64,000 nucleotides of DNA from Atherinomorus stipes (GCA_023101725.1 JALJCO010001022.1:1-64000); one strand, 5' to 3'; positions 47,845 to 59,765 are shown, counted from the first letter of the stretch. The notes: generated by a model from the letters alone, not told the origin. Program-made: numbers and translations.

Positions 47845-49302
47845 GCCAACAACAAAGAAAATAGTGCACTATTACTGCACTATCACTGGCTGAATGATTT
47901 GTCCCGCGAATACATCATCACACACGGTGTCCAAACTTGGCGTGTGGAAACGTCCATGTTCCAGGCATTCATTTATGCTCTGGGATCATTTTCCCTGGGC
48001 ACACAGGCGTTTCTCTGCAATTGAATTAGCAGACAAGTCGCTGGTAAGTGGCTGGCAGTCGGCAGAAAGGGGAACTTTTTCATGCCCGCATCTGTAAAGT
48101 GGCATGATTGGAAGAGCGCTTGGTGCTAAAATCATAAACTGTATGGGGATCAATTATGACAAGTGCAAGGAGCAGGAGAGGTAGAACACTGTAAAGATGC
48201 TAAGGGGCAATAGGAGTTTGAATCGTCACTTTTTCTAACTAGAAATCACATTTACAGGTCACAATGTCTCACATGGAGCCTCTGAAACTGATTGTAAAAG
48301 GAGATCAGATAAAGAATAAGAGGGAAGCAGATTTCTTCTTGTCAGATTGATTTACTTTTACTTCTCATTCTCATTTGTATCTTGCTGTGCAGATCTGATG
48401 TTTGTAATCCAGTCAAGAATGACAAACTTGTAGTATTATTTCAGAGTCATAATTATTAGAAACACAGCTTGTAGGATACAATATTGCCATCCATTCATGG
48501 ATTTGCAGAGACAAGCTTGTGATCCTGGGAGGTCGACATATAATGGATCTGCAAATTATACCCCTCAGATAATGAGGATAAACATGCTTTTATTGACAAC
48601 AAGATATGATTAAATCTCTGTGTAGCTGGTATAAACACATTTTAAAACCCCAAATAAACAAATTATTTTGGGTGTAAAAACAGTGTAACTGAGCTTTGTG
48701 TACAAACATTATGTAGAGATGATTTTGGTCTTTGTCAGAATGTATGTTTTGTACATACACACAGAGATCCCTCTTAGTGCCAAGTGCTTTGACAAGTGAA
48801 ATGTAATATGGATCTCATTTTCCCGGAGGTGGGGGAAGAAAGTAAATGTCAAATGGAAATGAGCACAATATTTTCCAAACACCAAACAATAAGTAGTAAG
48901 AGCAGGGTTTTAATTACACAAAGACCTTTGCTCGCTGAGGAGCTTATACACCAAACCGATGTGAAAAAGCAGCGGTGGTGAAACACCGCTGCTTTTGCGT
49001 TTGCTCAGAACACCACTGTCTCAGCAAACAGGCTAGTGCCTGAACACACTACAAAGATGATGTCCAACTGCCTGTCAAGATTTAAGAAGACATAAATAGT
49101 CAATGCGGAGGGCGGAAATAGAAAATATTTTATGCAGAATCAAAAATCAGAAGGCAGTCTCAAAAACCCGAAGGCAGTCTCAGGCCAATAGATCCTTTCC
49201 GCTGTATTGACTACAGTAATACCCGGATGTCAGGGCCTATTCGCCATTTTTTGGGTCAAAAAAGGTAAACAACGTAACGTGTAACAATATCGATGTAAAG
49301 TG
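47845..49302. other. No gene seen
   Basis: It contains the perfect hairpin at 48965-48996 and, at 49151-49181, a direct repeat of gaaggcagtctca. No coding domain. Confidence 0.35.
48965..48996. repeat. Perfect 13-bp hairpin
   Basis: aaaagcagcggtg (48965-48977) and caccgctgctttt (48984-48996) with loop gtgaaa. Confidence 0.9.
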
Positions 49303-49452
49303 TCTCCATTTAAAAACTGTATTTTGTGTTTACTTGTGTTATCTTTGTCTCACATTTAAATTTGTTTGATGATTTGAAACATTTTAGTGTGACTTACATG
49401 CAAAAAAGTAAGAAATCAGGAAGGGGGCAAACACTTTTTCACACAACTGTAG
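49303..49452. mobile_element. Solitary end of the Tc1-like family seen at 1-866
   Basis: It matches 706-862: ttttgtgtttac, cacatttaaatttgtttgatg, tcaggaagggggcaaacac, tttttcacacaactgtag, with a few differences. No transposase adjoins it, so this is an end fragment. Confidence 0.85.
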
Positions 49453-50185
49453 GTTAAATAAAAAAATAAATAAAAACCATCCACCCAGTCCTGTTATTCC
49501 TACTAAGCGGTCTGTTAAGTATGAACAAGGTGTCAAAAAGCTACATTATGATCAGCGGGCTGTTATAATGGCCAAATTATTGTTCCATAAAAACAAACAT
49601 AAACCAGGTGAAAAAGGTAACCAATGCACTCTATTTATCTTCATCAAATTTTAACTTTTTTCAAGTACAAGTAGGGCAGCCCCCTACCATACTAATGTCA
49701 CATATAGGCCCCTATTAAAATCTTACTTCAAACAGGCTTGATAAACTGGATGTAGCCTAGATACCAGCAACCTTAAAATCAGTGTTCCTGAACTATATAG
49801 CTGTTCATGAACTGGGTAACCTCCTTATCACAGCAGATGATAATAGTTGAATAATTTAAATACCACAGCTACACACTGTGAAGTCACATTACAATTCCAA
49901 TCTTTATCACAGAATAATTTTCCATAAATGACTGAAATTCGGCTATTAAAAACAAACAAACCCTCTGGACAGACCAAAGTTATTTTATTTTAAAATCTTC
50001 TCATGCAACAGTTTCATTTAGTGGACTTGCTCTATATTCTTTCAAGTTCAGCTCTTGGATAACATGATGACATTAATAAAACTTAAGAATGACTGGAACC
50101 TTTTACCACTGAGAACTAACATTAACGACAGTATTCAGCTCTGCGCGTGCCTGTAGGCGACACATCGGCGTAGCAGGAGAAATAT
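49453..50185. other. No feature recognised
   Basis: AT-rich, no ORF of interest. Confidence 0.4.
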
Positions 50186-51194
50186 TTAAAGGTGCTATAC
50201 CTGATTTTGCACATTTGCAAACCGTGAGCGAGGTGAAGAGTGTAGTTTGAACTGTGAGCCCCGCTCCTAACTGTTTCTCCCAGTGAGAAACGCTTCTGTT
50301 CTCGTTTTTCTCTCCTCCCACTCAACATGCACGAAATAACGTGCACATTTCATACTTGTGCACAAAGAAACTCTCCAGAGACAACTTGCATCTTCCAGTG
50401 AAATTACTGTTTTGGTTGCAGTAAATGGCTGCGGATCAGCTCAATGACATTTTCTATCATAACCGGTAGTTTACCGTAACTACAGTTATGTACACAGATG
50501 CACAATTATGACGAGTTATGATGTTATAGGCGACGTTAGAACATGACAGCCTGACAAAGTTTCTAACCAACCCCTTCGAGAAGCAGTGATGTAAAGCTTT
50601 GTCGTGTTACGGTGTAAATATCACTATTATAATACGGTAGACCAGCAGAGGAAGCGCCAGCACCCGAGGATGTAAATGTTACTGAGAAGAAAGTTATTGA
50701 AAAAAATACCTGTCCAGGCGGACTTCGAGTCCACATTCAGTCCGAGGCGTCCGGCTACTCTCTACCTTCAGTACAATCCACCGAGAACACGAACTGAATG
50801 CCTTCTTTGGTCTCTCCTGCATTTCAAGCCTCTCTCCTCCTCAGTTTTGATGCTTACAGGCTGTTGCTGAGGTATCGCCACTTTCCCTTCGACAGACGCC
50901 ATGCGGTTCTGTTTACAAGTGCTGCTGTGCATGCCAGAGAGGAGGGCGCTTCTCGTTAGAAAACGCTGTGAGTGGCTGATTGGAAACCAAAACTTATGTA
51001 GAACGAACCGCATTGGCATGAGGAGAGTGTCACGCCATCCTTAGAAACCTAAACTAAAAAGGCCTGGATTCATGCATATATGCAATCAATTAGTGATTTA
51101 TTTTTATAAAATTACCTCTTTTAACACACATTATACTGTGTAGAAAGCATTTCTCTGAAAGAGATTAAAAAAAAATCAGGTACAGGGCCTTTAA
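50186..51194. mobile_element. Non-autonomous transposon, ttaaagg ends
   Basis: Left end ttaaaggtgctatacctgatttt; right end reverse-complemented ttaaaggccctgtacctgatttt: 20 of 23 positions agree. The interior is GC-richer, with no transposase. Terminal TTAA could be part of the ends or a TTAA target, so superfamily is left open. Confidence 0.75.
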
Positions 51195-51539
51195 GCTGAT
51201 TTCCACATTCACCTCCCTGGTAAATTAAAAAAAGAAAAAGCTGATATCTGTGTCTAACTTTCAGTCAGCTGACGACAATGCGCACTATGTCCGCGCCACT
51301 CATGGAAGTGGAGCAAACTTGTTGAGCAGCCTGCTTATAACTTAGAGTTAGCAAGCATTTGCCAGCATCTCCATGAAGAGCTAGTCTCTTTAATTCCTAA
51401 TTTTTCCCGTACAACCCTTCCGTGTTTTGCTCTTCGCATAGTTCTCTCTGTGTGATTGATTGATTGATTGACAGCTGTGGCCCAAGAGGGAGGGGGGCAT
51501 CGACCCTCAGCTGTAATTGGTCCAGCCCACAATCATTCA
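51195..51539. other. No feature recognised
   Basis: (gatt)4 at 51453-51470. Otherwise nothing. Confidence 0.35.
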
Positions 51540-52919
51540 TGAATAATGGGCCAATCTATCTGTTTTGTACAAATAAGTGTCATGACTTATGCCACTGACT
51601 ACAAAAGCTACCATATTAAAAAATCCCGGTGGCCCAAAATCCCCATTGGCCCACCGGGAAAATGCCCCGTAGGGTGCATTGCGGGGGATCTGCTGGCCCG
51701 GGGGGTGCCTGGCCTGCTGCGTCCGGGGGTGGGGGATGGGGGGGAACGTGTTGGGGGCTTGGAGCTCACGGCTCCTTCCCCGGCCCGAGCTACCACTCAG
51801 GAGGCACGAGGGCATGGGCAAGAGCGAGGTGGGTATGTGAGAATAATGAATGAGAGTGTGAAAGAGGAAATGTGGGAGGGAGGAACTTGGGCTGGAAGAG
51901 GGAGGAGATGTGGGTAAGTGGTTGGAGGAAAGGGGGGATAGAGGAAGGAGGGGCATGCTCGTGAGTGTCTAGTAGGGATGGTCGTGAGGGGCTGAAGGAA
52001 GGAAGGGCGGGAGTGTGATAGGTCAGAGGGACGGGCGGGGCTGGACATGTAAGGGGGGGAGTGGCTGCTCCTGGGCGCTTGGGCCCTGGGCCCGGCGCTG
52101 TCTGCGCCCCGGGGGGCGCCCGATGGGATCGGCAGCTGCTGGTCTTGGTCCGCTGGGGCCTGGGCCCCCAGACCGCTGGGGCCGCCTTTTGCCACCCTTC
52201 GGGGGATGCATGTCCGCTCTTTGGGGGGTGGGGTGGGAGGGGGGGGGGGTAGCTGGGATCTGGGCCTCTGGGTGGCTGCTGGGGGCCTGGGTCGTGAGCC
52301 TTGCGGGCTTCCTCCTCCTTGCAGAGACGAGGCTGCATCTGCATGACTGTATCACCACGGAGACCCTTTATTATGCATGTTGACACTGTGACACTGCTTC
52401 CCATTGCGATGACTAGGTTTTACCTCTTCTCTGCGTAGTTCTGCGTGTGTTTGTATGATCTGAGGATATTTAAGCCACCTGCAGGTCCTCCTGTAGGGGA
52501 TTGCTTGTTTTATTTTCCGACAGAGACCTTGGAATGTTGTTTAGGGATTGCTGTACAGATGCACCAGTGAACTGTGTAAGTGGATTCATGTTTTCTCTCC
52601 TCTCTCTCTTCCTCTTCCTTACTCCTTTCTCTCTGTTCCACTTTCTATCATTACCTCTGTTAACTTTCATTTCTCCCTTGTCAGGCCCAGCAATATGATA
52701 TGGAATGGTGTAATAGACAAATGTTTAATTAAAGAAATAAAATGAATAAACAGGATATCAAGTGGAGCCTTAGGTTCATAAAGCTCCGCTTGGTAAAGCA
52801 AAACTGTTCAACAAAATAAAGCAATCAGATTTCCATTCTGCTTGCTTCGATGCTGGACAGGAGAAGTAAAAAAAAAAAAAAAAAAAATGCCCCGTACGCC
52901 CGATGGCCAGTCCAGCCCT
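51540..52919. mobile_element. DNA-transposon end split by a retroposon
   Basis: Sequence left of 51671 (..aaatcccggtggccc, ccattggcccaccgggaaaa) and right of 52884 (tgccccgtacgcccgatggccagtccagccctg) join into one continuous element end once the retroposon and one duplication copy are removed. The terminal cagggctggactggcc (reverse strand) is a known repeated teleost transposon end. Its other end was not found. Confidence 0.6.
51672..52883 (+). mobile_element. Poly(A)-tailed retroposon (copy 2), 13-bp target duplication
   Basis: The target duplication aaaatgccccgta occurs at 51659-51671 and 52884-52896, immediately after the A tail. The 3' 700 bp match copy 1 (9412-10119). The 5' 500 bp are extremely G-rich and are not in copy 1, which is truncated further. 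Tail, duplication length and truncation all fit LINE-type target-primed reverse transcription. No RT or endonuclease remains, so a LINE 3' end is likely but a LINE-mobilised non-autonomous element is possible. Minus-strand proline-rich ORFs (for example 51790-52404) are by-products of G-richness. Confidence 0.8.
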
Positions 52920-52948
52920 GCTTTAAAGGCAGGGTGGATAATGTTTTA

Positions 52949-52976
52949 CTATATTGCTTCAAGTGAAGCAATATAG
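52949..52976. repeat. Near-perfect 28-bp palindrome
   Basis: ctatattgcttca / tgaagcaatatag, 13-bp arms with only 2 bp between, extended by tttt/aaaa after one mismatch. Confidence 0.9.
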
Positions 52977-53385
52977 AAAAAAAAATGAAGAAAAAATAAT
53001 TTACCTGTGGAACGGACAGGACTGGAAAAACCCCTTCCGATTAAATTAATTTCATTGGATGGGGCTGTGAACGGCCCATGTTTATTGATTGATTACCACT
53101 TTTAGGAAACGTGGTTCCTGTGCTGTTTACTGGGAAGCTAACAAGTTAGCCACTTGGCTGTTTTCAGGTATGTTCGCTGACAACCATTGGCACACACAGT
53201 CCTGTGCTCTGGAGGCGTGGTTTTGGGGGGTGTATATTTTTTTCAAATGTAGCTTGCTCAAACCGTTTTCCAGGATCTCCTGCCCTGCCTTTAAATAATA
53301 TTTCTTCTTTTTCATATTTGTTGGGTTTTTCTTATAAAATATTTTCCACATTCAGAAGGATTACGTGGTGTTACCATCATCTATT
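52977..53385. other. No feature recognised
   Basis: No domain or repeat end. Confidence 0.35.
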
Positions 53386-54562
53386 TTAAAGGAGCTGTAT
53401 TATGCTTTTCAAACATTCCAAAAGTCAAATACAGGCATTTATAAGCTAAACATGTTCCCATTGCTACTATAGAAACTAATTTGGTGTTAAATATTAGTTT
53501 TACGTAAGATGGCTGACTGTACTGATCCATGGAACTCTCGACCAATTGCAGCATGTTTTACGCCCATTTCATGGCGTCGCCCCAGAAGAGACACTGATTC
53601 TGAAGGGTCACAGAATTGTTTGTAGCACCGGCAGCTCACATGGACGTTATTTGTAAACATTGATGGATAATTGGACTCCAATCAATGGGATAAAATGGAG
53701 CAGCCTGTTGTGGAGCTGTATGCACTCAAGCCAGAGTCTGAGATGGAGTTTGAAGTACACGCAGTACCACAGAAGTACCACAGAGACCCCTGACAAGTAA
53801 GTAAATTAGCGAACAAATCATAGGCTAACAGTTAGCATTGAGCTGAGAGATGTGTTTCACTCACGAGTGCTGTTGTCTGTCATGCGCGTTTTTATAGTAG
53901 GAACTGCGTCAGGTTTCAGAAGTAATCCCCGAGAAAAAAAAACACTTTACTGCCCGAGATTCATGAAGTTGTGAGTAGTGAAGTTCACACACAAAGTTGA
54001 GGTCTTTTTTCTGCTCCTGAAGTTATAATCCAACCACTTCTGGCAAATCGATTCGTCCAGTACAACAAATAAACTCCCACGCCGAACGCAACCACATTTT
54101 TCCCAACTTGCTGTCCTCTAGAGCTTAACAAAAAAAAAAAAAAAAAAAACAAAAAAAAAAAAACCAAACAAAAAAAATTTTCTCCTGAACTCTGGAGCAA
54201 ACGTCTGTTAGCTGATGCTGCTTGTCTCTGAGGAAATCTTCCTGCAGGCTGTTAGTTTCTTCCTCAGAGAGTGTGTATAGGTTAGGATTCTCTTTGAGTT
54301 TATGTTCAACAAAGAGGGCGTCTTGCTACGATGCTGCGCATGCGTGTTTGTTGCTTCGTGATTGGTGCCAGCTCGTTGTGTATACCTGTGTAAGTCAGTT
54401 ATGTTAAGGAAGCTAGAGCTTGGCCTGAATATTCATATATTATAAAAATATGCACAAATGAAGAAAAAAACAACTTAAATGAATTTTTTTTTATGAGGAA
54501 ATAACACAGTAACATGCTGAAAAGCTCTTAAAAGCCCATTTTTCACGATAGGGCTCCTTTAA
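53386..54562. mobile_element. Non-autonomous transposon, ttaaaggagc ends
   Basis: Left ttaaaggagctgtattatgctttt; right reverse-complemented ttaaaggagccctatcgtgaaaaatgggctttt: 10 identical terminal bases then similarity. Interior without transposase; poly(A)-rich tract 54128-54177. Superfamily open. Confidence 0.65.
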
Positions 54563-55197
54563 GCAAAGGCTTTTGTGAGTTTCTGTTACACTTCATTTTC
54601 TTGCATTTTAAGAATAGACTGGTGATTTATATTGTCACATTAATGAGTTCTCAGTGTGTCAGTTTTCTTGATCCTACATTAATATTATGAAAATGAATTT
54701 CACACCCTTTAACTGACAGTCTCACTGAAAGGGTGCGTTATTAAACCAAAGCTAGCTGACCATCCGTGACACCATTCAGCCAGGATCACCACTAACAAAC
54801 ACAGTGAGGCCTGGCAGCACAAAAGATAAAAGCTGCACTGACCTCATAATGCTGCCTCAGAAAAACAGCTGAAATGTGGAAAATTGAGCTACCCTTGGCT
54901 GTGTCTCCACTTACGGTCCTTTTGATTTTGTCATGTTGAGGAGGATGGAGATACTTTTCTTTCTGATCCTTAGACAACAGTTTGTCTTGTGGAAAGAAAG
55001 AGACTACTGAGGACAAAACTAGAATTAGCGCACAATTCTGTATATACTATATGGGTCATATATAAGAAGAATTAAAAATATGTTCCACTCGTTTGTTAAA
55101 ATCTGTTGTCGACTAGAAATGAAAATAAGCTATCATATTTTGGTGTAAGTGGGATTATCCAGCGGCATTGGCCTTTAACACTGGAAAAAAACTGTGT
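54563..55197. other. No feature recognised
   Basis: No domain or transposon end. Confidence 0.4.
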
Positions 55198-55492
55198 ACA
55201 AACCCCAATTTCAATGAAGTTGGGACATTACGTAAAATGTAAAGAAAAATAGAATATAATATTTTGCAAATCCTTTTCAACCTGTATTACGTTGAATACA
55301 CTACAAAAACAACATAATTTACTGTAATGTTCAAACTGATAAACTTTGTTTTTGTGCAAATACTTGCTCATTTTGAAATGGATGCCTGCAACACATTTCA
55401 AAAAAGCTGGGACGGCGTATATGTTTACCAATGTTACATCACCTTTCTTTCCAAAAACACTCAATAAGCTTTTGGGAACTGAGAACTGTAAT
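55198..55492. mobile_element. End of the Tc1/mariner-type family seen at 37600-38380
   Basis: acaaaccccaatttcaatgaagttgggac..tttgcaaatccttttcaacc..aaactgataaactttg..cattttgaaatggatgcctgcaacacattt..aaaaagctgggac..gttacatcaccttt..caataagc.tttgggaactgag is a well-known teleost element end. It breaks off just where the transposase C-terminus would start and is joined to an L2 fragment. Confidence 0.75.
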
Positions 55493-55495
55493 TAT

Positions 55496-55855
55496 AATTG
55501 TCCAGGTGGGAACATATAACCCCCGTCCTATCTTTCCTGCACTGGCTGCCCGTCCACTTCCGAATTGATTTTAAATTACTGTTATTTGTTTTCAAAGCCC
55601 TCAACGGTCTGGCCCCCTCTTATCTGGCTGACCTGCTAGTCCACCGGGACCCCAGCAGGGCCGTTCGTTCCGTTGGCCAACTACTTTTAGAAGTCCCAAG
55701 GACGAAGCTAAAACAGTGGGGCGACCGCTCGTTCTCAGCTGCTGGCCCGAGATTATGGATATCGCTGCCTCCTGACATTCGTCTCACTACTGAACTGGGC
55801 TCTTTTAAATCTAAGCTGAGCCCTATCTGTTTTGTCTAGCTTTTATTGTTTTATT
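55496..55855 (+). pseudogene. L2-type LINE ORF2 C-terminus
   Basis: 113 open codons (55498-55839): HITPVLSFLHWLPVHFRIDF, KLLLFVFKALNGLAPSYLAD, PSRAVRSVGQLLLEVPRTKL, RSFSAAGPRLWISLPPDIRL, FKSKLSPICF and stop. LHWLPVxxRI.FK.LL..(Y/F)KALNGLAPSYL is the conserved region after the RT of L2-type and related LINEs. It is intact here but has no upstream RT, so this is a 5'-truncated insertion. The same block is on the minus strand at 34546-34749. The 3' region dissolves into (TA)n at 55880-55935. Confidence 0.85.
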
Positions 55856-55934
55856 TCTACCTAGTTTATTTCTTAAAAAATATATGCAATATATGTGTAT
55901 GTATATATATATATTTATATATATATATATATGT

Positions 55935-56040
55935 ATATCAACAGTCTGGGGTGTCTGTTGTCCCGTTGTCATTAATGACTCATTAATTTGAGGCAGGTGT
56001 GTTGAAGAACACAGTGAAAACCTTCTGGACACTGGCCCAA
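55935..56040. repeat. hAT-type MITE fragment
   Basis: ggcaggtgtgttgaagaaca..aaccttctggacactggccc resembles one half of the MITE at 61992-62213. No partner end. Confidence 0.4.
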
Positions 56041-56418
56041 GAGATCTGGATTTGGTAATTCCTGATCAAGAATAATATCAGGAGAATTGAGTGAAAGTGA
56101 AGTAATAGCTCTAATAGAAATATGAGAGGAAACTTGTTGCCCTGCAATAGATAAATAAGTTTGGTTGCCTCTTATTCGGCTTGTCCTCTCCTTTTGTAAT
56201 TTTAGATAAAGCAATGCCACAGACCTCAAAGGTTTGGTTAGTTTGATTAAGTGCAGTGTGACAGCAAACTTGGGCCAGCCAAATACTGCAACCCCCAACT
56301 CAGCCAAGTCCCTAACCTCACTGAGTTTGTGGATTATTATTGAAAATGACCTAAGACTGTGCCAAACAACTTTAAAAGGGAACAGAAAAACTTAATTTAG
56401 GTTGTGCTAAATCATTAA
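56041..56418. other. No feature recognised
   Basis: Nothing recognisable. Confidence 0.4.
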
Positions 56419-56938
56419 AGGGATACAACACCCACAGAATGATGTGCCTTCATTTTCTACTCACCTCATGCTGACCAAGACTGTGGAGCACTTTTTTAAT
56501 ATCTTAAATGCAGCCGGAGATCCGGGTGTATTTTCGCTATCCTTTGACATTCATATAATCATATTGATTATTCATATTGAAACAACATCATTTATTATAT
56601 TCTATAGCCTGAACAGTAGTACATGGTACTTCCTATAGGCTATAAAAATATACTAAATGATGCTGTTTAGTAAATTATGGATGCTACCCACTCAAGACAC
56701 TTGGATTACCTTGGACGAGCAGTATGGAGGAATACTGCCAAGTTTTGTGGACTTTTATGAACCTTTTTGTTTTGAGCGCCGGTGACCTCCATTGTATGAA
56801 AGTCGGCAGATAACGAAACCCACCCCACTACGGATCTCCGGCTGCATTTGAGATATTAAATAAGTGCCCCACAGTCTTGCTCAGCATGAGGGTGAGTAGA
56901 AAATGAAGGCACATCATTCTGTGGGTGTTGTATCCCTG
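56419..56938. mobile_element. Foldback MITE with about 110-bp inverted arms
   Basis: The left arm (agggatacaacacccacagaatgatg.. to ..gcagccggagatccg, 56419-56525) and the reverse complement of the right arm (56835-56937) differ at only a few positions. TAA flanks both sides (56416-56418 and 56939-56941), which would fit the 3-bp TWA target of PIF/Harbinger elements (inference). No gene in the 310-bp centre. Confidence 0.85.
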
Positions 56939-56941
56939 TAA

Positions 56942-57825
56942 CTCCCCCTATCAACCATTAAACAAACATTTTGATCAATAAGCCTATACTAATGTCAATA
57001 TTTTTTCTTAAGTATAGGGGAGAGGCAATCACAGGATCATTTGCACATTCTTTTGCATTCAGTATTCTGTATATAAATGGAATAAGTTAGTGACCTGCAG
57101 GTTCAGTCTTGTCTAATCCACCTACCCAAGCTCTGTGTCAGAATCGAGTCTGAAAAGGAGGTTAGAGCTCAAACAAGTGGCAGTAAAAGACAAGTGTTGT
57201 GAGCAGCTTGATGGCTCAGACTTTTTAGACTTGCATAGCAGTATTGTCATGTCCAACCGCTCTTTAACTGGAGTTGTCTTTTCAAACACACACACACATT
57301 CCACAATAACACACAATAATTTCACTCTTTAGTCATTAAAAAAAAATCAAATTATTTCATTCTCATGGGAGCATAAAAATCAGATTATATTGTAAAGCTT
57401 TTAGGTCCAAAAGTACAAAGTTATCTCATGTCCAAGTGGCAACCTCTGGCGACTACTTCTTGGTTGCCAAAAATTGTAGTTCACACTCCTCATCCACTAG
57501 GGGCTGGTTCCAAAACAGAGTCAGCCATGGTGGCTAGCGGCCAGCTCCCTACTTGTTCCCGGGAAGGCCTCAGCCAGTAGCAGAGTAGCACAGCAGTGGT
57601 CTTTTAGCCAGCAAACAGCAAGTCCGAGCGTGCCTTACCTTTGGCCTGCCTATCATTGTTAGTCTCTTCTAGCTCCAGGTTAACTCGGTTAGCTCTTAGC
57701 TCAGAATACATTAGCTGTCAATAATTTGTCCAGCCATTCACAACAACCTTCCTTTTGCCTATTTTTGTGTTTTCCAATAGTGACAACACATGCAACACGG
57801 TGAAGATAGTGACGGTGGGAACGAA
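56942..57825. other. No gene seen
   Basis: 57425-57560 (gtggcaacctctggcgac..agtcagccatggtggctag) is GC-richer and reads like transposon untranslated DNA, without visible ends. Confidence 0.3.
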
Positions 57826-58089
57826 GGTTACAATATTGTTACCTTACACAGGCGGAGCCCTCTACTGGACTCTATGGGTACAAATTTCCTCCAATTGCAT
57901 GTTCTAGGAACAAAGGAGGCGTTCGGTCTTAGGATGACACCACTGCGGTCCCCACGAAGGAGTAAACAACTAAGGTGGACTGTCAAAGCGCACAATTTGC
58001 TCACTCTCTTGGCTGATGTCAGAACAATAAGCAATGCTGTCTTGAGTGACAATGCCTTCTTGTACTGGGAACAGGCCACGGTGGAGCCA

Positions 58090-58500
58090 TCAACATTGTT
58101 GTCAGCTGCGCATACCACGGAGCTGACCGCCGGTTGGGAACCACCAGAATGACTCTCAGCCACTCCACTCTCACTCTGCCCAGAAGCTGGGGGATGAGAT
58201 GGAGGGGGGAGAAGGCATAAAGTAGAGAAGGTTGTTGGTCCTCACCAACACGTCTCCCCCTTAACAGGCAACTGAAGTGTTGGAGAAACAGGAACACTGC
58301 CTGTAACTCGAGGAGGTTGATGTGATGGTCCTCCCCCAGAGGCAACACATCACCTATTGCTCTTCCCAGGCAGGTGCCTCCCCACCCTATCAGGGAGGCA
58401 TCTGTGAACACTGATGTGTAAAAGGTCACTTGTCCTGTCATCAGTGGTGTCCCAGTCAGCAAATGTTGTGGGGATCCCCAGTACTGTAGGTTGTCCTGCA
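58090..58500 (-). pseudogene. DIRS RNase H domain (copy E)
   Basis: The minus strand reads MQDNLQYWGSPQHLLTGTPL, then TSVFTDASLIGWGGTCLGRA, then PLGEDHHINLLELQAVFLFL and QHFSCLLRGRRVGEDQ. The catalytic Asp (TDAS) and the Glu helix (LLELQAV) are both kept in one frame, unlike in copy D. After RRVGEDQ the frame departs and a deletion joins it to recombinase sequence near 58060, removing the remaining catalytic Asp residues. RNase H degrades RNA in RNA-DNA hybrids during replication. This is a fossil. Confidence 0.75.
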
Positions 58501-58739
58501 CTGATGGAGGGATCTTGAGGTCTAAGCAGAGGCTGCTGAACTATCTTGGTTGACGGCGCATGTGCAGCAGTCCAGCCTGGTGGGCTGGCGCCATGTGTCC
58601 CAGTGCCTGCATAACAGTGTAGAGGCTGTGACACGTGGACCCTGTCACGGCTTGAGAATCTCCTGCTGTAGAGCTGTCCGTCTGGACTCCAACAGAGTGG
58701 ATCCTAGGCTGAGTACCCTGCCTGCTGGCTTAGGGGGAT

Positions 58740-59765
58740 TTCCCGAGCCCAGTTTCATGGGCTTCTGTCACGTAGGATCAGTGCTGCATATCCATCTAGG
58801 ATTCAAACTACAGATGCTATATTCCAGCTGCTGAGCATCTGTCCACCTGCCTTCGGTGAGTAAGCTAGCAGCAGCTAGCTAGGACTTCCAGCAAAACTTC
58901 CAACAACTTCCAACTTCCAGCAAAACAATGTGGCTGCAGTCACTAGCTAGCTCTCAAAATTTAACCAGCTGATTAAACGCAACTCATAACTGACCGCTTT
59001 CATGATGTTTTCATCCTTTGGATCACAAAACAGAGCTAGTGTTTGTTTACCGCTGGCTGAGGCTGAACTCCTGGTACTAGAGTGTCATCTAGTGACCAAA
59101 CTGAATACTACACTAGTGTGAACTAGTTCATTCATATTGACTCATATTGACGTTTGAAAACAAACAACCTCAATTTATTTATGTAGCGAGGGCATATAGC
59201 ATATTCCTCTGGGAGCTACAGTCGTTCTGTTCCTGCTGCAGTGTCGGTGTTGTGACATTTCATCCCATCAAACACCGGCTGCAGAGACAAACAGTTTTTG
59301 GTTAATGAGGTGTTGGCTAACAGGGTTTTCAGTCCTAAATTTATGGTATTATTACACCGCTTTTGAGTGCAGCACTTTGTGATTTTATCTGTGAAAAGCA
59401 CTTTTCCTCTTCTTACTAAAGAAGAGAGCAGCGAGCTGCAGAGCGCCAGTCCGTTCACGTCACACCTCATTCATTTTCAATGACGGTGCTGGTATTGTTT
59501 GCGTGTATGAAACGCTCGAGTTCAATTTTTTCCACTCGAGTGAATAGGCGAAATACGCTCTATTTGCGTGAGTAGGACGCCTCATTCACGTGAGTAAAAC
59601 GCTACATTCGCACAAATAAGACGCACGTTTGGGGCTTGTCACGCTGCAAATTCGCTTCAAACGCACTGCCCCAAGCAAACACGAGTCTATTCGTGTCTGC
59701 ACATTGACTTAACACATAATTCATTTGTGCGAATAATTTTATTCGCATCTGGTGTGAATACAGGG
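58740..59765. repeat. Foreign block inside DIRS E
   Basis: It replaces about 0.6 kb of RT sequence. The right part (59460-59760) is dense in gaatagg/gcgtgagt/attcgc motifs, ending ttcgcatctggtgtgaatac, which looks like a Harbinger-type MITE end. The left part has gctagcagcagctagctagg and (acttccaa)n. No clean target duplication. Confidence 0.45.

Noticed and set aside
51790..52404. 204-codon proline-rich minus-strand ORF
   Set aside because: Antisense to the G-rich 5' part of the retroposon; similar shadow ORFs occur in copy 1 (9222-9609).
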